Shown piece after piece: positions 45,035 to 54,730 of a stretch of DNA of 64,000 nt (position 1 is the stretch's first letter; each line of letters opens with the position of its first letter). Under the pieces are notes generated by a model, which was given only the letters and a program-made list of their open reading frames with translations, was not told where the DNA came from and made no database searches. The position numbers and the translations under genes were made by a program. The stretch lies in contig NZ_LQBP01000007.1 of the NCBI RefSeq assembly GCF_001507545.1, positions 124,001 through 188,000 on the forward strand, read 5' to 3'. Source of the stretch: Ruegeria profundi (GTDB taxonomy: Bacteria; Pseudomonadota; Alphaproteobacteria; Rhodobacterales; Rhodobacteraceae).

Positions 45035-46980
45035 GCGCGGTCCTTCTCGGTCGGACGCGCTTTGGGGCGACGGTCGCCCTCCAGCCTCTTTTGCTGTTCC
45101 TTGATTTTTTCGCGGTCAGCTACCGGATAGGCTTCAAGTGGGGGCGTTCCGTTGTACAACGCCTGCAGCATGATATCGCGGGCCACCGGGGCCGCCGCCT
45201 TGGACCCGCCACCGCCATGCTCGACCACGACTGCCACGGCAAATTTCGGATTGTCATAAGGGGCAAAGCTGACAAACAGCGCGTGGTCGCGGCGCTCCCA
45301 TGGCAGATCCTCGTTGCGGATCACACCGGCGGCCCGTTCGGCCTTGGTGATATTGCGGACCTGACTGGTGCCGGTCTTGCCTGCCATGCGCAGGTCATCA
45401 GCGATGATACGACTGCGATAGGCTGTACCTCCGCGGTCGTTTGAAACCGCGAACATGGCCTTGCGTATGAATTCCAGATTGGTTGGGCTGACGGCCAGCG
45501 GCTCACCTGCGCCAGAGGGTTGTTCAACCCCGTTTACCGATCGCACCAAACGCGGTTTTACAGCGCGCCCCGTGGCGATCCGTGCCGTCATGACCGCCAG
45601 TTGGAGTGGTGAGGCCAGCATGAACCCCTGACCGATCGACGCATTTGCCGTGTCGCCAGTCAGCCAGCTTTGCCCGTGAACACGTTCCTTCCACTCTTGG
45701 TTCGGGGCCAAGCCAGCGGCGACTGCGGACATAGGGATATCGTGTTTGACACCCAGACCGAAAATGCGAGCCATCTCGGAAATCTTGTCGATTCCGGTGC
45801 GCAGCGCCACGTCGTAATAGTAGACGTCGCAACTGCGTTTCAGCGACAGATTCAGATCGACCGTTCCGTGCCCGCCGCGTTTCCAGCAATGAAAGCGGCG
45901 GCTGCCGACTTTAAGGTGACCAGGGCAGTAGACAGTGTTTGAAGGCCCGACCACGCCGGCCTCAAGCGCAGCCATGGCGGTAATCATCTTGAAGGTTGAT
46001 CCGGGCGGGTACGTGCCCTGAACAGACTTGTTTGCCAGTGGGCGGTAATTGTCCTGTGTCAGCGCCCGATAATCGGCCACTGAAATGCCGCGCACGAAAA
46101 GATTCGGGTCGAAACTGGGGGCCGAACTTATGGCCCGGAGATCACCGGTCTCGCAGTCGATGACAACGGCGGCGGCGCTTTCTCCGGCCAGCCGGGCCTG
46201 CGCATATTGTTGCAAGTCGGCATCGACCGAGAGCTGCAGATCAGCACCAGCCTCGCCTTCTTGCCGGTCCAGCTCGCGCATAACGCGGCCAGTGGCGTTG
46301 ACCTCGACACGCTTGGCTCCGGCTTTGCCGCGCAAAGCGCCCTCTTGCTTGGCCTCGAGCCCCACCTTGCCGATCTGGAACCGGGGAATGCGCAGCACCG
46401 GTTCGGGGTCTGCGATCTGGCTAAGATCATAGTCACTGACCGGGCCGACATAACCGACCACATGGGCGAAATCTTCATAGCGCGGATATTGCCGGGTTTG
46501 ACCGACTTCGGGGATCACGCCGGGCAGGGCCGGGGCGTTGACGGCGACTTTGGATATATCGGCCCAGGTGACCTGATCAGCCAGTGTAACAGGCAGAAAA
46601 GGTGCCGAACGCCGCATCTCTGCCTTGGCGCGCTCTATTTCATCTGAGGTCAGAGGGATCAGTTCCGAGAGTTTGGCAATCACCTGATCGACATCTCCGG
46701 CGTCCTCGCGCACCATGACAATGCGGTAAGAGGGGGAGTTCTGGCCAATAATCTCGCCGTTCCGGTCGTATATCCGGCCACGGGTTGGCGGGATCAAGCG
46801 GATGTTGATCCGGTTTTCCTCGGCTAGAAGGCGGTATTCATCGGCCTGCTCGACCTGCATGAACCGCATCCGGGCCGCCAACCCGCCAATAAAGGCGGCC
46901 TGTAGCCCGCCGAGGATCAGCGCCCGTCGGGGCAGGCGTTTGTATGCGAGACCTTGGGCTTTGGGTTTGCGCTGTTTCAT
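45031..46980 (-). CDS. mrdA: Penicillin-binding protein 2
   Basis: The start is taken at ATG 46980 (649 residues, MKQRKPKAQG); a GTG one codon upstream is possible. A membrane anchor near the N-terminus is followed by the PBP2 dimerisation domain. The transpeptidase domain has PPGSTFKMITA (catalytic Ser), SCDVYYYDVA (SxN-type) and GKTGTSQVRN (KTG). It cross-links peptidoglycan in the elongasome with RodA. It overlaps the mreD stop by one base (TGATG). Confidence 0.96.
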   Translation of the reverse strand: MKQRKPKAQGLAYKRLPRRALILGGLQAAFIGGLAARMRFMQVEQADEYRLLAEENRINIRLIPPTRGRIYDRNGEIIGQNSPSYRIVMVREDAGDVDQVIAKLSELIPLTSDEIERAKAEMRRSAPFLPVTLADQVTWADISKVAVNAPALPGVIPEVGQTRQYPRYEDFAHVVGYVGPVSDYDLSQIADPEPVLRIPRFQIGKVGLEAKQEGALRGKAGAKRVEVNATGRVMRELDRQEGEAGADLQLSVDADLQQYAQARLAGESAAAVVIDCETGDLRAISSAPSFDPNLFVRGISVADYRALTQDNYRPLANKSVQGTYPPGSTFKMITAMAALEAGVVGPSNTVYCPGHLKVGSRRFHCWKRGGHGTVDLNLSLKRSCDVYYYDVALRTGIDKISEMARIFGLGVKHDIPMSAVAAGLAPNQEWKERVHGQSWLTGDTANASIGQGFMLASPLQLAVMTARIATGRAVKPRLVRSVNGVEQPSGAGEPLAVSPTNLEFIRKAMFAVSNDRGGTAYRSRIIADDLRMAGKTGTSQVRNITKAERAAGVIRNEDLPWERRDHALFVSFAPYDNPKFAVAVVVEHGGGGSKAAAPVARDIMLQALYNGTPPLEAYPVADREKIKEQQKRLEGDRRPKARPTEKDRA

Positions 46981-47510
46981 CACGCCCCCACTATACTGTT
47001 ATTGGATACAGAGACACGCCGAACGCCAAAGATGTTCTGGCTGAGCAGAACGATCAACGGATAAACCGCGATTGTCAGAACCAGTTGTATCACCAGCGGG
47101 CCAAATGCTGCCTGTTGCACAGATAGGATAGCAAGAATGACACGATTCAGCATGAAGACCGCTGTAACAACCACTGCGACAGTCGAGCATTCACCAACAA
47201 ACCCCATATCGCGCATGCCATACGCAGCCGAACGCAGGTAGGACGCGCCCAGTACGACCAGCGCTGCCAATAGTCCGGGTGGGCGTTGCAGCAACAGGTC
47301 TGCCATCAGCATCACAAAGGCCACAAGAAGTGTCGGAACATATTCAGGCCGTCGCAGCACCCATGCGAAGGTCAGGGCGATCAGAAGGTCAGGAAACGGC
47401 CAGCGGTCCGGTTGCGTATCCAGCGGAAGAAGGTGAAGAAACAAGATCAACATGGCCAGAAAAAGATACAGCACCCGTTTGGACCAAAGCTGAGAGGTTG
47501 GGCTATCCAT
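46980..47510 (-). CDS. mreD: Rod-shape-determining protein MreD
   Basis: The start is the ATG (176 residues, MDSPTSQLWSKRVLYLFLAM) inside the mreC end, preceded by GAGGTCGGGG; a longer frame is a shadow of mreC. About five membrane helices and WPFPDLLIALTFAWVLRRPE fit alphaproteobacterial MreD. Sequence conservation of MreD is low, so position in the operon is important evidence. Confidence 0.88.
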   Translation of the reverse strand: MDSPTSQLWSKRVLYLFLAMLILFLHLLPLDTQPDRWPFPDLLIALTFAWVLRRPEYVPTLLVAFVMLMADLLLQRPPGLLAALVVLGASYLRSAAYGMRDMGFVGECSTVAVVVTAVFMLNRVILAILSVQQAAFGPLVIQLVLTIAVYPLIVLLSQNIFGVRRVSVSNNSIVGA

Positions 47511-48405
47511 CCCCGACCTCCGCCGGGTTAAGCGCCGTTTCGGGGGTTCCGGGGCCAACAATATCTCCGGGATCGCGGATCGGGGGGGCAGATTTGTACC
47601 GCAACACCCGAAGGAACTCGAGCCGTTCGAAATCTGCCGAAAGGCGCACCCGCAGGCGGCCCCCGGGGTCGGCAGTGATCTGACCGATCAGCAGGCCGCC
47701 AGGGAAAACCCCACCATCGCCCGAGGTTACAACACGGTCGCCGGGGCGCACGAGTTCCCGGTTCTCAAGGAACTCAACGGCGGGTGCAGGCGTGTTATCG
47801 CCGGTGATCAGCGCGGTTTGGCCCGAGGGCTGGATGGTGGCCGGAATCGCGCTTGAGGCGTCGGTCAGCAAGATCACCCTTGCTGTGTCCGGCCCCACAC
47901 CAGAAATCCGTCCGACGACGCCGATGCCGTCCATCGTGGCCCACCCATCGGTGATGCCGTCACGCTCGCCCACGTTCAGCAGAACCGATTGCCGGAAAGG
48001 TGATCCGCTGTCGGCCATCACAACACCGGTGATATAGGTCAGGCGGGGATCAAGACGTACGTTGTTCAGGTCCAGCAGCCGGGCATTTTCCTGCTCTAAC
48101 TGCAACGCGGCCTCTTTCCAGGCGCGCATCAGGCGCAGCTCGCTACGCAATTCCTGGTTCTGTTCGCTCAGGCGTTGATAGCTTTGGAAATCGCGTGCGA
48201 GATTGACCACGGCGGTGACCGGAACCATCGCCCATTCCATCGAAGGAACCACCCGGTCCACGACCTGCGCACGGAACCTTTCCACGCGGGGGCTGTCGAT
48301 GCGCCAGACCAGAAAGATGCCAAGCAGGCACAGCACCACAATCCCCACAAGCAAACGGCGGAGGGGGGTTGTGTATTCGTCGCGCTGTGATCGGTCCTTT
48401 GCCAC
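47503..48405 (-). CDS. mreC: Rod-shape-determining protein MreC
   Basis: The 300-residue product has one N-terminal membrane helix (LLVGIVVLCLLGIFLVW), a coiled coil (NQELRSELRLMRAWKEAALQ) and two beta domains with TGVVMADSGSPFRQSVLLNV and RPGDRVVTSGDGGVFPGGLL. It links MreB to PBP2 in the periplasm. The start is GTG, with GAAGGAG upstream. It overlaps mreD by 8 bases. Confidence 0.95.
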   Translation of the reverse strand: MAKDRSQRDEYTTPLRRLLVGIVVLCLLGIFLVWRIDSPRVERFRAQVVDRVVPSMEWAMVPVTAVVNLARDFQSYQRLSEQNQELRSELRLMRAWKEAALQLEQENARLLDLNNVRLDPRLTYITGVVMADSGSPFRQSVLLNVGERDGITDGWATMDGIGVVGRISGVGPDTARVILLTDASSAIPATIQPSGQTALITGDNTPAPAVEFLENRELVRPGDRVVTSGDGGVFPGGLLIGQITADPGGRLRVRLSADFERLEFLRVLRYKSAPPIRDPGDIVGPGTPETALNPAEVGDG

Positions 48406-48461
48406 AGGACTCCTTCCCGTGCTGCTCTTGCCCGAGTTGTTACCCCGAAAGGGTGCGCGCC

Positions 48462-49619
<1,158 letters not shown>

Positions 49620-49662
49620 TCAGCACCTTTCCGCCTTATTAAGTGGGACTTTAGAAGGCAAT

Positions 49663-50454
49663 ATGCTCTCATATCAACATATTTACCACGCTGGAAATCT
49701 GGCTGATGTGCAAAAGCACGCATTATTGGCATGGGTGCTCGCTTATCTGACCCAAAAGGACAAGCCACTTACCTACATAGAGACCCACTCTGGACGGGGC
49801 TTGTACAAATTGAACGCGCCCGAGGCGCTGCGTACAGGCGAGGCGGCAGCAGGTATCCAGCGCGTAAGGCAGGCAAGTTGGTTTTGCGCGGATCACCCTT
49901 TGGAACGCGCAATCCGAGCGGTCCAAAAGCGGCACGGGGCTGAGGCCTACCCGGGCTCACCCATGATTGCTGCCAGTATTCTACGGGATCAGGATAGTCT
50001 GCACCTTGCCGAGTTGCACCCGCAGGAACACGCTGCATTGGCGATGATGATGTCTCCGTATGGCGCCAAGGTTTATCGTCAGGACGGCTTTGAACTCGCA
50101 CAGTCCTTGTTGCCGCCTACACCGCGACGCGGCGTTCTGATGATTGACCCGAGCTATGAGGTAAAGTCTGAATATGATCGCCTGCCCAGAGTTATCTCCA
50201 AACTGCATCGCAAGTGGAATGTCGGTGTAATCGTGTTGTGGTATCCTGTTCTAAGGGATGGCCGCCACAGCGCCATGATTTCGGCACTCAAGTCGCAGAA
50301 CCTGCCAAAATCCGTCTGTCACGAGGTTCGGTTTGATCCAGTGCGCGAGGGGCACGGAATGGTTGGCTCGGGTATGTTCATTGTCAATGCCCCCTTTGGA
50401 ATCGAAGACGAGGCAACCCGCCTGACACGCTTGTTCGAGGGGCTTCGAAACTGA
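49663..50454 (+). CDS. rlmJ: 23S rRNA (adenine2030-N6)-methyltransferase
   Basis: The 263-residue product has MLSYQHIYHAGNLADVQKHA and THSGRGLY, specific for RlmJ. The catalytic DPSYE (variant of DPPY) is at GVLMIDPSYEVKSEYDR. It methylates A2030 of 23S rRNA with S-adenosylmethionine. A GAAGG ribosome-binding site precedes the ATG. Copy B of the structured repeat starts 16 bases after its stop. Confidence 0.95.
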   Translation: MLSYQHIYHAGNLADVQKHALLAWVLAYLTQKDKPLTYIETHSGRGLYKLNAPEALRTGEAAAGIQRVRQASWFCADHPLERAIRAVQKRHGAEAYPGSPMIAASILRDQDSLHLAELHPQEHAALAMMMSPYGAKVYRQDGFELAQSLLPPTPRRGVLMIDPSYEVKSEYDRLPRVISKLHRKWNVGVIVLWYPVLRDGRHSAMISALKSQNLPKSVCHEVRFDPVREGHGMVGSGMFIVNAPFGIEDEATRLTRLFEGLRN

Positions 50455-50470
50455 CTCGAATCCACAGTTT

Positions 50471-50521
50471 GCTCCCGCCTTGTTCGTCCGCATCATAGAT
50501 GCGAACAAAAAACGTTGGGCC
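50471..50521 (-). repeat. 51-bp structured intergenic repeat, copy B
   Basis: Read on the minus strand the unit is GGCCCAACG, 9 bases (TTTTTTGTT), CGCATCTATGATGCG, 8 bases (GACGAACA), AGGCGGGAGC. It matches copy A in every fixed block except one loop base, with the same 51-base length. The flanks differ in sequence but again pair (TTGTT with AACAA). It lies between rlmJ and leuA and provides the T run of the leuA terminator. Confidence 0.75.
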
Positions 50522-50554
50522 CGGCAGCGCACCATGGCGCGCTGCCGGGCCCAA
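50504..50554 (-). terminator. Intrinsic terminator of leuA
   Basis: Arms at 50515-50530 and 50539-50554 form a perfect 16-bp stem (TTGGGCCCGGCAGCGC and complement) with an 8-base loop. Read on the minus strand it is followed within two bases by six T residues, a strong terminator about 60 bases after the leuA stop. The T run is part of repeat copy B. Confidence 0.9.
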
Positions 50555-50615
50555 AACCCAAGAAGGGGCGGCGCAGCCGGGCCGCCGCGGGTGCGGGAGC
50601 CTTTGGCCGTCGCGC

Positions 50616-52190
50616 CTAGGTCAGGTCCTTGTAGCTTATCTCGCGCGCGTCTGAGCCGGGGCCGGTTTTTTCGCGGCGTACGATCAGGCGGTTCAGGGCG
50701 TGGATATATGCCTTGGCCGATGCGACGACCGTATCCGTGTTGGCCGATTGACCAGTGGCGATCATACCATCTTCTTCCAGACGCACGGAAACGGTGGCCT
50801 GTGCGTCTGTACCCTCGGTTACGGCATGCACCTGGTACAGCTGCAAATGGGCCTTGTTGGGATAAATCGCGCGGACTGCCTTGAATGTCGCGTCAACCGG
50901 GCCGTCGCCGTGTTCGGTCGCGATGACATCCTTGCCGTCCACTTCCAATTCAACGGTTGCTTCGGCTTTCCCACCGGTGCCGCAGGTGACCTTCATGGAA
51001 ACCAGTTGCAGGTGGTCGTTCGCTTCGTCATCGTCCAGCGTCATCAGCGCGATGAGGTCGTCGTCGAAGACCTCTTTTTTACGGTCGGCCAGATCCTTGA
51101 ACCGCACGAAAATATCCTTGAGCTGGTTGTCCCCGATCTCATACCCCAGCGTTTCCAGCTTGTCGCGCAATGCCGCGCGGCCCGAATGCTTGCCCAATGG
51201 CAAGGATGTGCCAGACAGACCGATATCCTCGGGGCGCATGATTTCGAAGTTTTCGCGGTTCTTCAGCATGCCATCCTGATGGATGCCGCTTTCATGGGCA
51301 AAGGCGTTCTTGCCGACAATTGCTTTGTTGAACTGCACATTAAAGCCGGACACGGTCGCGACGCGGCGCGAGATGTGCATGATCTTGGTCGTGTCAATGC
51401 CCGTCTTCCATGGCATGATGTCATTGCGGGTGCGCAGTGCCATCACCACCTCTTCCAAGGCGGTGTTGCCCGCGCGTTCACCCAGACCGTTGATCGTGCA
51501 CTCGATCTGCCGCGCGCCGCCCGCAACTGCGGCCAGAGAGTTCGCGGTCGCCATGCCAAGATCGTTGTGGCAATGGGTGGCAAAGATCACTTCGTCCGCG
51601 CCCGGCACGGTTTCGATCAGGCGCTTGATCAGATCGGCACTTTCCACCGGAGCGGTATAGCCGACAGTGTCGGGGATGTTGATCGTCGTCGCACCGGCCT
51701 TGATGGCAATCTCAATCACGCGGCACAGGTAATCCCATTCCGTCCGGGTCGCATCCATCGGCGACCATTGCACGTTTTCACACAGGTTGCGGGCGTGGCT
51801 GACCGTTTCATGGATCTTGTCGGCCATCTCATCCTGCGTCAGGTTCGGAATAGCGCGGTGCAGTGGCGAGGTGCCGATGAAGGTGTGAATGCGGCTTTTC
51901 CCGGCGTGTTTCACAGCCTCCCAGCAGCGGTCGATATCAGCGAAATTGGCGCGCGCCAGACCGCAGATGCGACTGTTCTTCGACCGCTGGGCAATTTCGG
52001 ACACCGCCTTGAAATCACCTTCGGACGCGATGGGAAAGCCGGCTTCGATAATGTCCACGCCCATCTCGTCCAGCAGTTCGGCGATCTCGAGCTTTTCGTC
52101 ATGGGTCATGGTGGCGCCTGGGCTTTGCTCGCCGTCGCGCAAAGTGGTGTCAAAGATCAAGACACGGTCTTGGTCGGTCACGTTGGTCAT
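50616..52190 (-). CDS. leuA: 2-isopropylmalate synthase
   Basis: The 524-residue product has DTTLRDGEQSPGATM, the metal site FATHCHNDLGMATAN, the N-box GLGERAGN and a C-terminal LeuA regulatory domain for leucine feedback (TDAQATVSVRLEEDG). It condenses acetyl-CoA with 2-oxoisovalerate, the first committed step to leucine. A leucine-rich leader peptide with alternative hairpins lies immediately upstream, implying attenuation as well as feedback control. Confidence 0.97.
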   Translation of the reverse strand: MTNVTDQDRVLIFDTTLRDGEQSPGATMTHDEKLEIAELLDEMGVDIIEAGFPIASEGDFKAVSEIAQRSKNSRICGLARANFADIDRCWEAVKHAGKSRIHTFIGTSPLHRAIPNLTQDEMADKIHETVSHARNLCENVQWSPMDATRTEWDYLCRVIEIAIKAGATTINIPDTVGYTAPVESADLIKRLIETVPGADEVIFATHCHNDLGMATANSLAAVAGGARQIECTINGLGERAGNTALEEVVMALRTRNDIMPWKTGIDTTKIMHISRRVATVSGFNVQFNKAIVGKNAFAHESGIHQDGMLKNRENFEIMRPEDIGLSGTSLPLGKHSGRAALRDKLETLGYEIGDNQLKDIFVRFKDLADRKKEVFDDDLIALMTLDDDEANDHLQLVSMKVTCGTGGKAEATVELEVDGKDVIATEHGDGPVDATFKAVRAIYPNKAHLQLYQVHAVTEGTDAQATVSVRLEEDGMIATGQSANTDTVVASAKAYIHALNRLIVRREKTGPGSDAREISYKDLT

Positions 52191-52224
52191 GGGAATCTCT
52201 TTCTTCTTCTGTCCTAAAGCCTAT

Positions 52225-52276
52225 GGCGCGCGGGCGTCCTCCTCTGAGCGGGCGCGCCGGTTGGCACGCTCAGAGG
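52225..52276 (-). promoter_or_regulatory. Mutually exclusive hairpins in the leuA leader (attenuator)
   Basis: Hairpin 1 pairs CGCTCAGAGG with CCTCTGAGCG (52267-52276 and 52241-52250, perfect 10 bp) and includes the leader-peptide stop codon. Hairpin 2 pairs 52252-52258 with 52225-52231 (GCGCGCC and complement); one arm lies in the loop of hairpin 1 and the other beyond it, so the two cannot coexist as simple hairpins. This is the arrangement of a ribosome-controlled attenuator. Neither has a T run, so the terminator step may need Rho. Confidence 0.55.
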
Positions 52277-52356
52277 CGGATTAGGATCAGTAGGCCACGC
52301 AGTGACGCACCGCTAAGGGCGGTGTCGGCAACAAGGATATCTGCGCGGTTGATCAT
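52270..52356 (-). CDS. leuL: Leucine leader peptide of leuA
   Basis: The 28-residue frame begins MINRADILVADTALSGASL and ends GLLILIRL, with seven Leu and three Ile, four of the Leu in the last seven residues. Two of these use the CTA codon, rare in GC-rich genomes. The stop codon lies in the first arm of the leader hairpin. A convincing Shine-Dalgarno is not seen. The gene is named by analogy with other leucine leader peptides. Confidence 0.6.
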   Translation of the reverse strand: MINRADILVADTALSGASLRGLLILIRL

Positions 52357-52477
52357 GGGCAGAGTGTATACATCGCCTGCGTGGAATGAAAAGACCCATT
52401 TGCAGCGTAAAGGCGGTAAGTGGGATTCTTTTATACGCCACATTGATCCTTCCGCGCAGACGGCTAGGTGAAGCACC

Positions 52478-53143
52478 ATGGAGAAAGCACTAATCATCGG
52501 CGCATCGGGGGGAATCGGGCAGGCGGTCTGCCAGCAGCTGACCGGGCGGGGGGTAGCTGTAACGGCCTTGTCACGTTCGACAGACGGATTTGACCTGACT
52601 GACCCTGACCGCGTTCATCACATCTTGGAGGAAATCCCCGGCCCTTTTGACCTGATCTTCGTTGCCTCGGGTGCGCTGGAAATCAAAGGGTCAGAACCGG
52701 AAAAGACCTTCAGAACCCTGTCAGCGCAGGCGATGATGGATCAATTCGCACTCAACGCTGTTGGGCCTGCACTTGTGCTGCGCCACGCAGCGCGCCTGTT
52801 GCCGCGTGACCGTCGCGCGGTTTTCGCGGTGCTTTCGGCGCGGGTCGGCTCGATTGGAGACAACCGTCTGGGCGGATGGGTCAGCTATCGTGCGGCAAAG
52901 GCCGCCGTGAACCAGATTGTTCACACCGCGTCTATCGAACTGGCGCGGACGCATAAACAGGCGATTTGTGTCGCCCTTCATCCCGGTACGGTAAAAACCG
53001 AGTTCACCCGCAAATACCTTGGTCGCCACCCTGCGGTTGAGCCGGACGAGGCCGCAGCAAACCTCCTGAATGTCACGGAACGCCTGACCCCGGCGGATAC
53101 CGGAGCGTTTTTCGATTGGGCGGGAAAACCCGTGCCTTGGTGA
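52478..53143 (+). CDS. Short-chain dehydrogenase/reductase, CsgA/C-factor-like
   Basis: The 221-residue product has IGASGGIGQAVCQQL at the N-terminus, LSARVGSIGDN with the catalytic Ser, and SYRAAKAAVNQ (Tyr-x-x-x-Lys). It ends in FFDWAGKPVPW, typical of the C-factor-like group that acts without a known small substrate. AGGTGA precedes the ATG. It starts about 120 bases from the divergent leuA leader. Confidence 0.87.
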   Translation: MEKALIIGASGGIGQAVCQQLTGRGVAVTALSRSTDGFDLTDPDRVHHILEEIPGPFDLIFVASGALEIKGSEPEKTFRTLSAQAMMDQFALNAVGPALVLRHAARLLPRDRRAVFAVLSARVGSIGDNRLGGWVSYRAAKAAVNQIVHTASIELARTHKQAICVALHPGTVKTEFTRKYLGRHPAVEPDEAAANLLNVTERLTPADTGAFFDWAGKPVPW

Positions 53144-53147
53144 TGGC

Positions 53148-54584
53148 TCAGCCGTCCGAGTCCGCGGGCGCCACCTCGGGTGTCTCATCTGTCGACGTCG
53201 CAAGCGCACCGTTTTCCCAAACACCGGTTTCGACTTCACCATTGGCATAGCGCATGGTGCCATTGCCCTGACGCTTGGCATCGACAAAGCTGCCTTCGTA
53301 CACGTCCCCGCTTGGGTAAGTCGCGACGCCATCGCCGGTGATTTTGCCCTCGGTCCACTGGCCAGTATAGCTGAAGCCGTTCGCCATGACGATCTCACCC
53401 TGCCCGTGTCGCTGTCCGTCGTTGAATTCACCGGTGTAAACCGTGCCATCGGGATAGGTCGCCATACCGGTTCCCTGGCGCAGTCCATCGACCCAGTCGC
53501 CGTCATAGATATAGCCGTTGGCTGAGGTCAGAACACCTTTGCCGTGGTTCTTGGCATTCCTGAATTCACCTTTGTAGACAGTGCCATTGGGATAGGTCGA
53601 TACACCCTGGCCCTCGATGACCCCAGCGATCCACTCTCCTTCATATGTCGATCCGTCTGTATAGGTGATGCGACCATTGCCTTCGGCCAGGTCGGCCCTG
53701 AAATCCCCGACATAGATCGAGCCGTCGGGATAGGTCACTTCGCCCAGGCCTTCGATCAGACCATTGGTCCACTCGCCGGTGTATACATATCCGTCGGTCC
53801 CGGTATAGGTGCCCTGACCGTGGCGCAAGTCGTCTGCATAGTCGCCTTCGTAGACGTCGCCGTTTGCGTAGATGACCTTGCCCTTGCCCTGACGGCGCCC
53901 TTCGACAAGCGTGCCTTCGTAGACATCGCCATTCACGTAAGACAGGCGTCCGGTCCCGGTTATGCGATCTTCCGACCAGTCGCCCACATAGGTCATGCCG
54001 TCAGGCAAGGTCAGGCTGCCCTGGCCGTGGCGTTGACCGTCCTTTATGTCACCCTCGTAAACGCCGCCTTCGGCATAGGTGATCTTGCCCTTGCCCTGTT
54101 TGACGCCGTCGACCCACTCCCCGTCATAGCTATAGCCGCTTGGGTCGGTCAGAACGCCCGATCCGTGATACCGGGCGTTCTGGAAGCCGCCTTCATAGCG
54201 CGCACCATTGGCATAGATCGCTACGCCCTGACCGTTTATGGTGCCATCGGACCACTCGCCTTCATAGCTGCCACCGTCGGCATAGATGATTTTGCCGCGC
54301 CCTTCGGGCTGGCCATTCGCAAACGTCCCTTCGTAGACAGACCCGTTTACATAGCGGGCAATCCCCTGACCCTGAATCTCACCCTCGGACCATTCGCCGG
54401 TGTATTCGAACCCGTTCGGCAGGCGATAGGTTCCGGTGCCGTGGCGCAGCCCGTTTTCGAAGGTGCCCTCGTAGACGCCGCCGACCTCATCATCTTTGGT
54501 GATCACCTGACCGTCTTGCGCGGTGGCGCCGGTGGCCATCAGAGCGATCGCTGACGCGGCAATGGAAATGCGGAAAGTGTTCAT
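53148..54584 (-). CDS. Secreted MORN-repeat protein
   Basis: The start is the ATG with AGGA upstream (478 residues); an upstream extension is unsupported. A signal peptide (MNTFRISIAASAIALMATGA, cleavage after TAQ) is followed by 18 full 23-residue MORN repeats, such as YEGTFANGQPEGRGKIIYAD, then a partial one and an acidic tail. MORN repeats form long beta-hairpin solenoids. Bacterial forms are poorly understood. The protein should be periplasmic or surface-exposed. I do not assign a function. Confidence 0.88.
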   Translation of the reverse strand: MNTFRISIAASAIALMATGATAQDGQVITKDDEVGGVYEGTFENGLRHGTGTYRLPNGFEYTGEWSEGEIQGQGIARYVNGSVYEGTFANGQPEGRGKIIYADGGSYEGEWSDGTINGQGVAIYANGARYEGGFQNARYHGSGVLTDPSGYSYDGEWVDGVKQGKGKITYAEGGVYEGDIKDGQRHGQGSLTLPDGMTYVGDWSEDRITGTGRLSYVNGDVYEGTLVEGRRQGKGKVIYANGDVYEGDYADDLRHGQGTYTGTDGYVYTGEWTNGLIEGLGEVTYPDGSIYVGDFRADLAEGNGRITYTDGSTYEGEWIAGVIEGQGVSTYPNGTVYKGEFRNAKNHGKGVLTSANGYIYDGDWVDGLRQGTGMATYPDGTVYTGEFNDGQRHGQGEIVMANGFSYTGQWTEGKITGDGVATYPSGDVYEGSFVDAKRQGNGTMRYANGEVETGVWENGALATSTDETPEVAPADSDG

Positions 54585-54730
54585 GATTGGTCCTGCCTGC
54601 CAGGTTTTCATCCTTTCAACCAAAACTAAGGTACCGTTGGGGTCAGAGCAACGAGTTTTGCACCATTTGCCTTTTACTCGCGCAACGATCTGCTACATGG
54701 CAGTAAGACTGACGAGATCATGAGAGCAAA

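Noticed and set aside
53148-54584. Plus-strand long frames opposite the MORN gene
   Set aside because: They mirror the repeated minus-strand coding sequence and have no start signals of their own.
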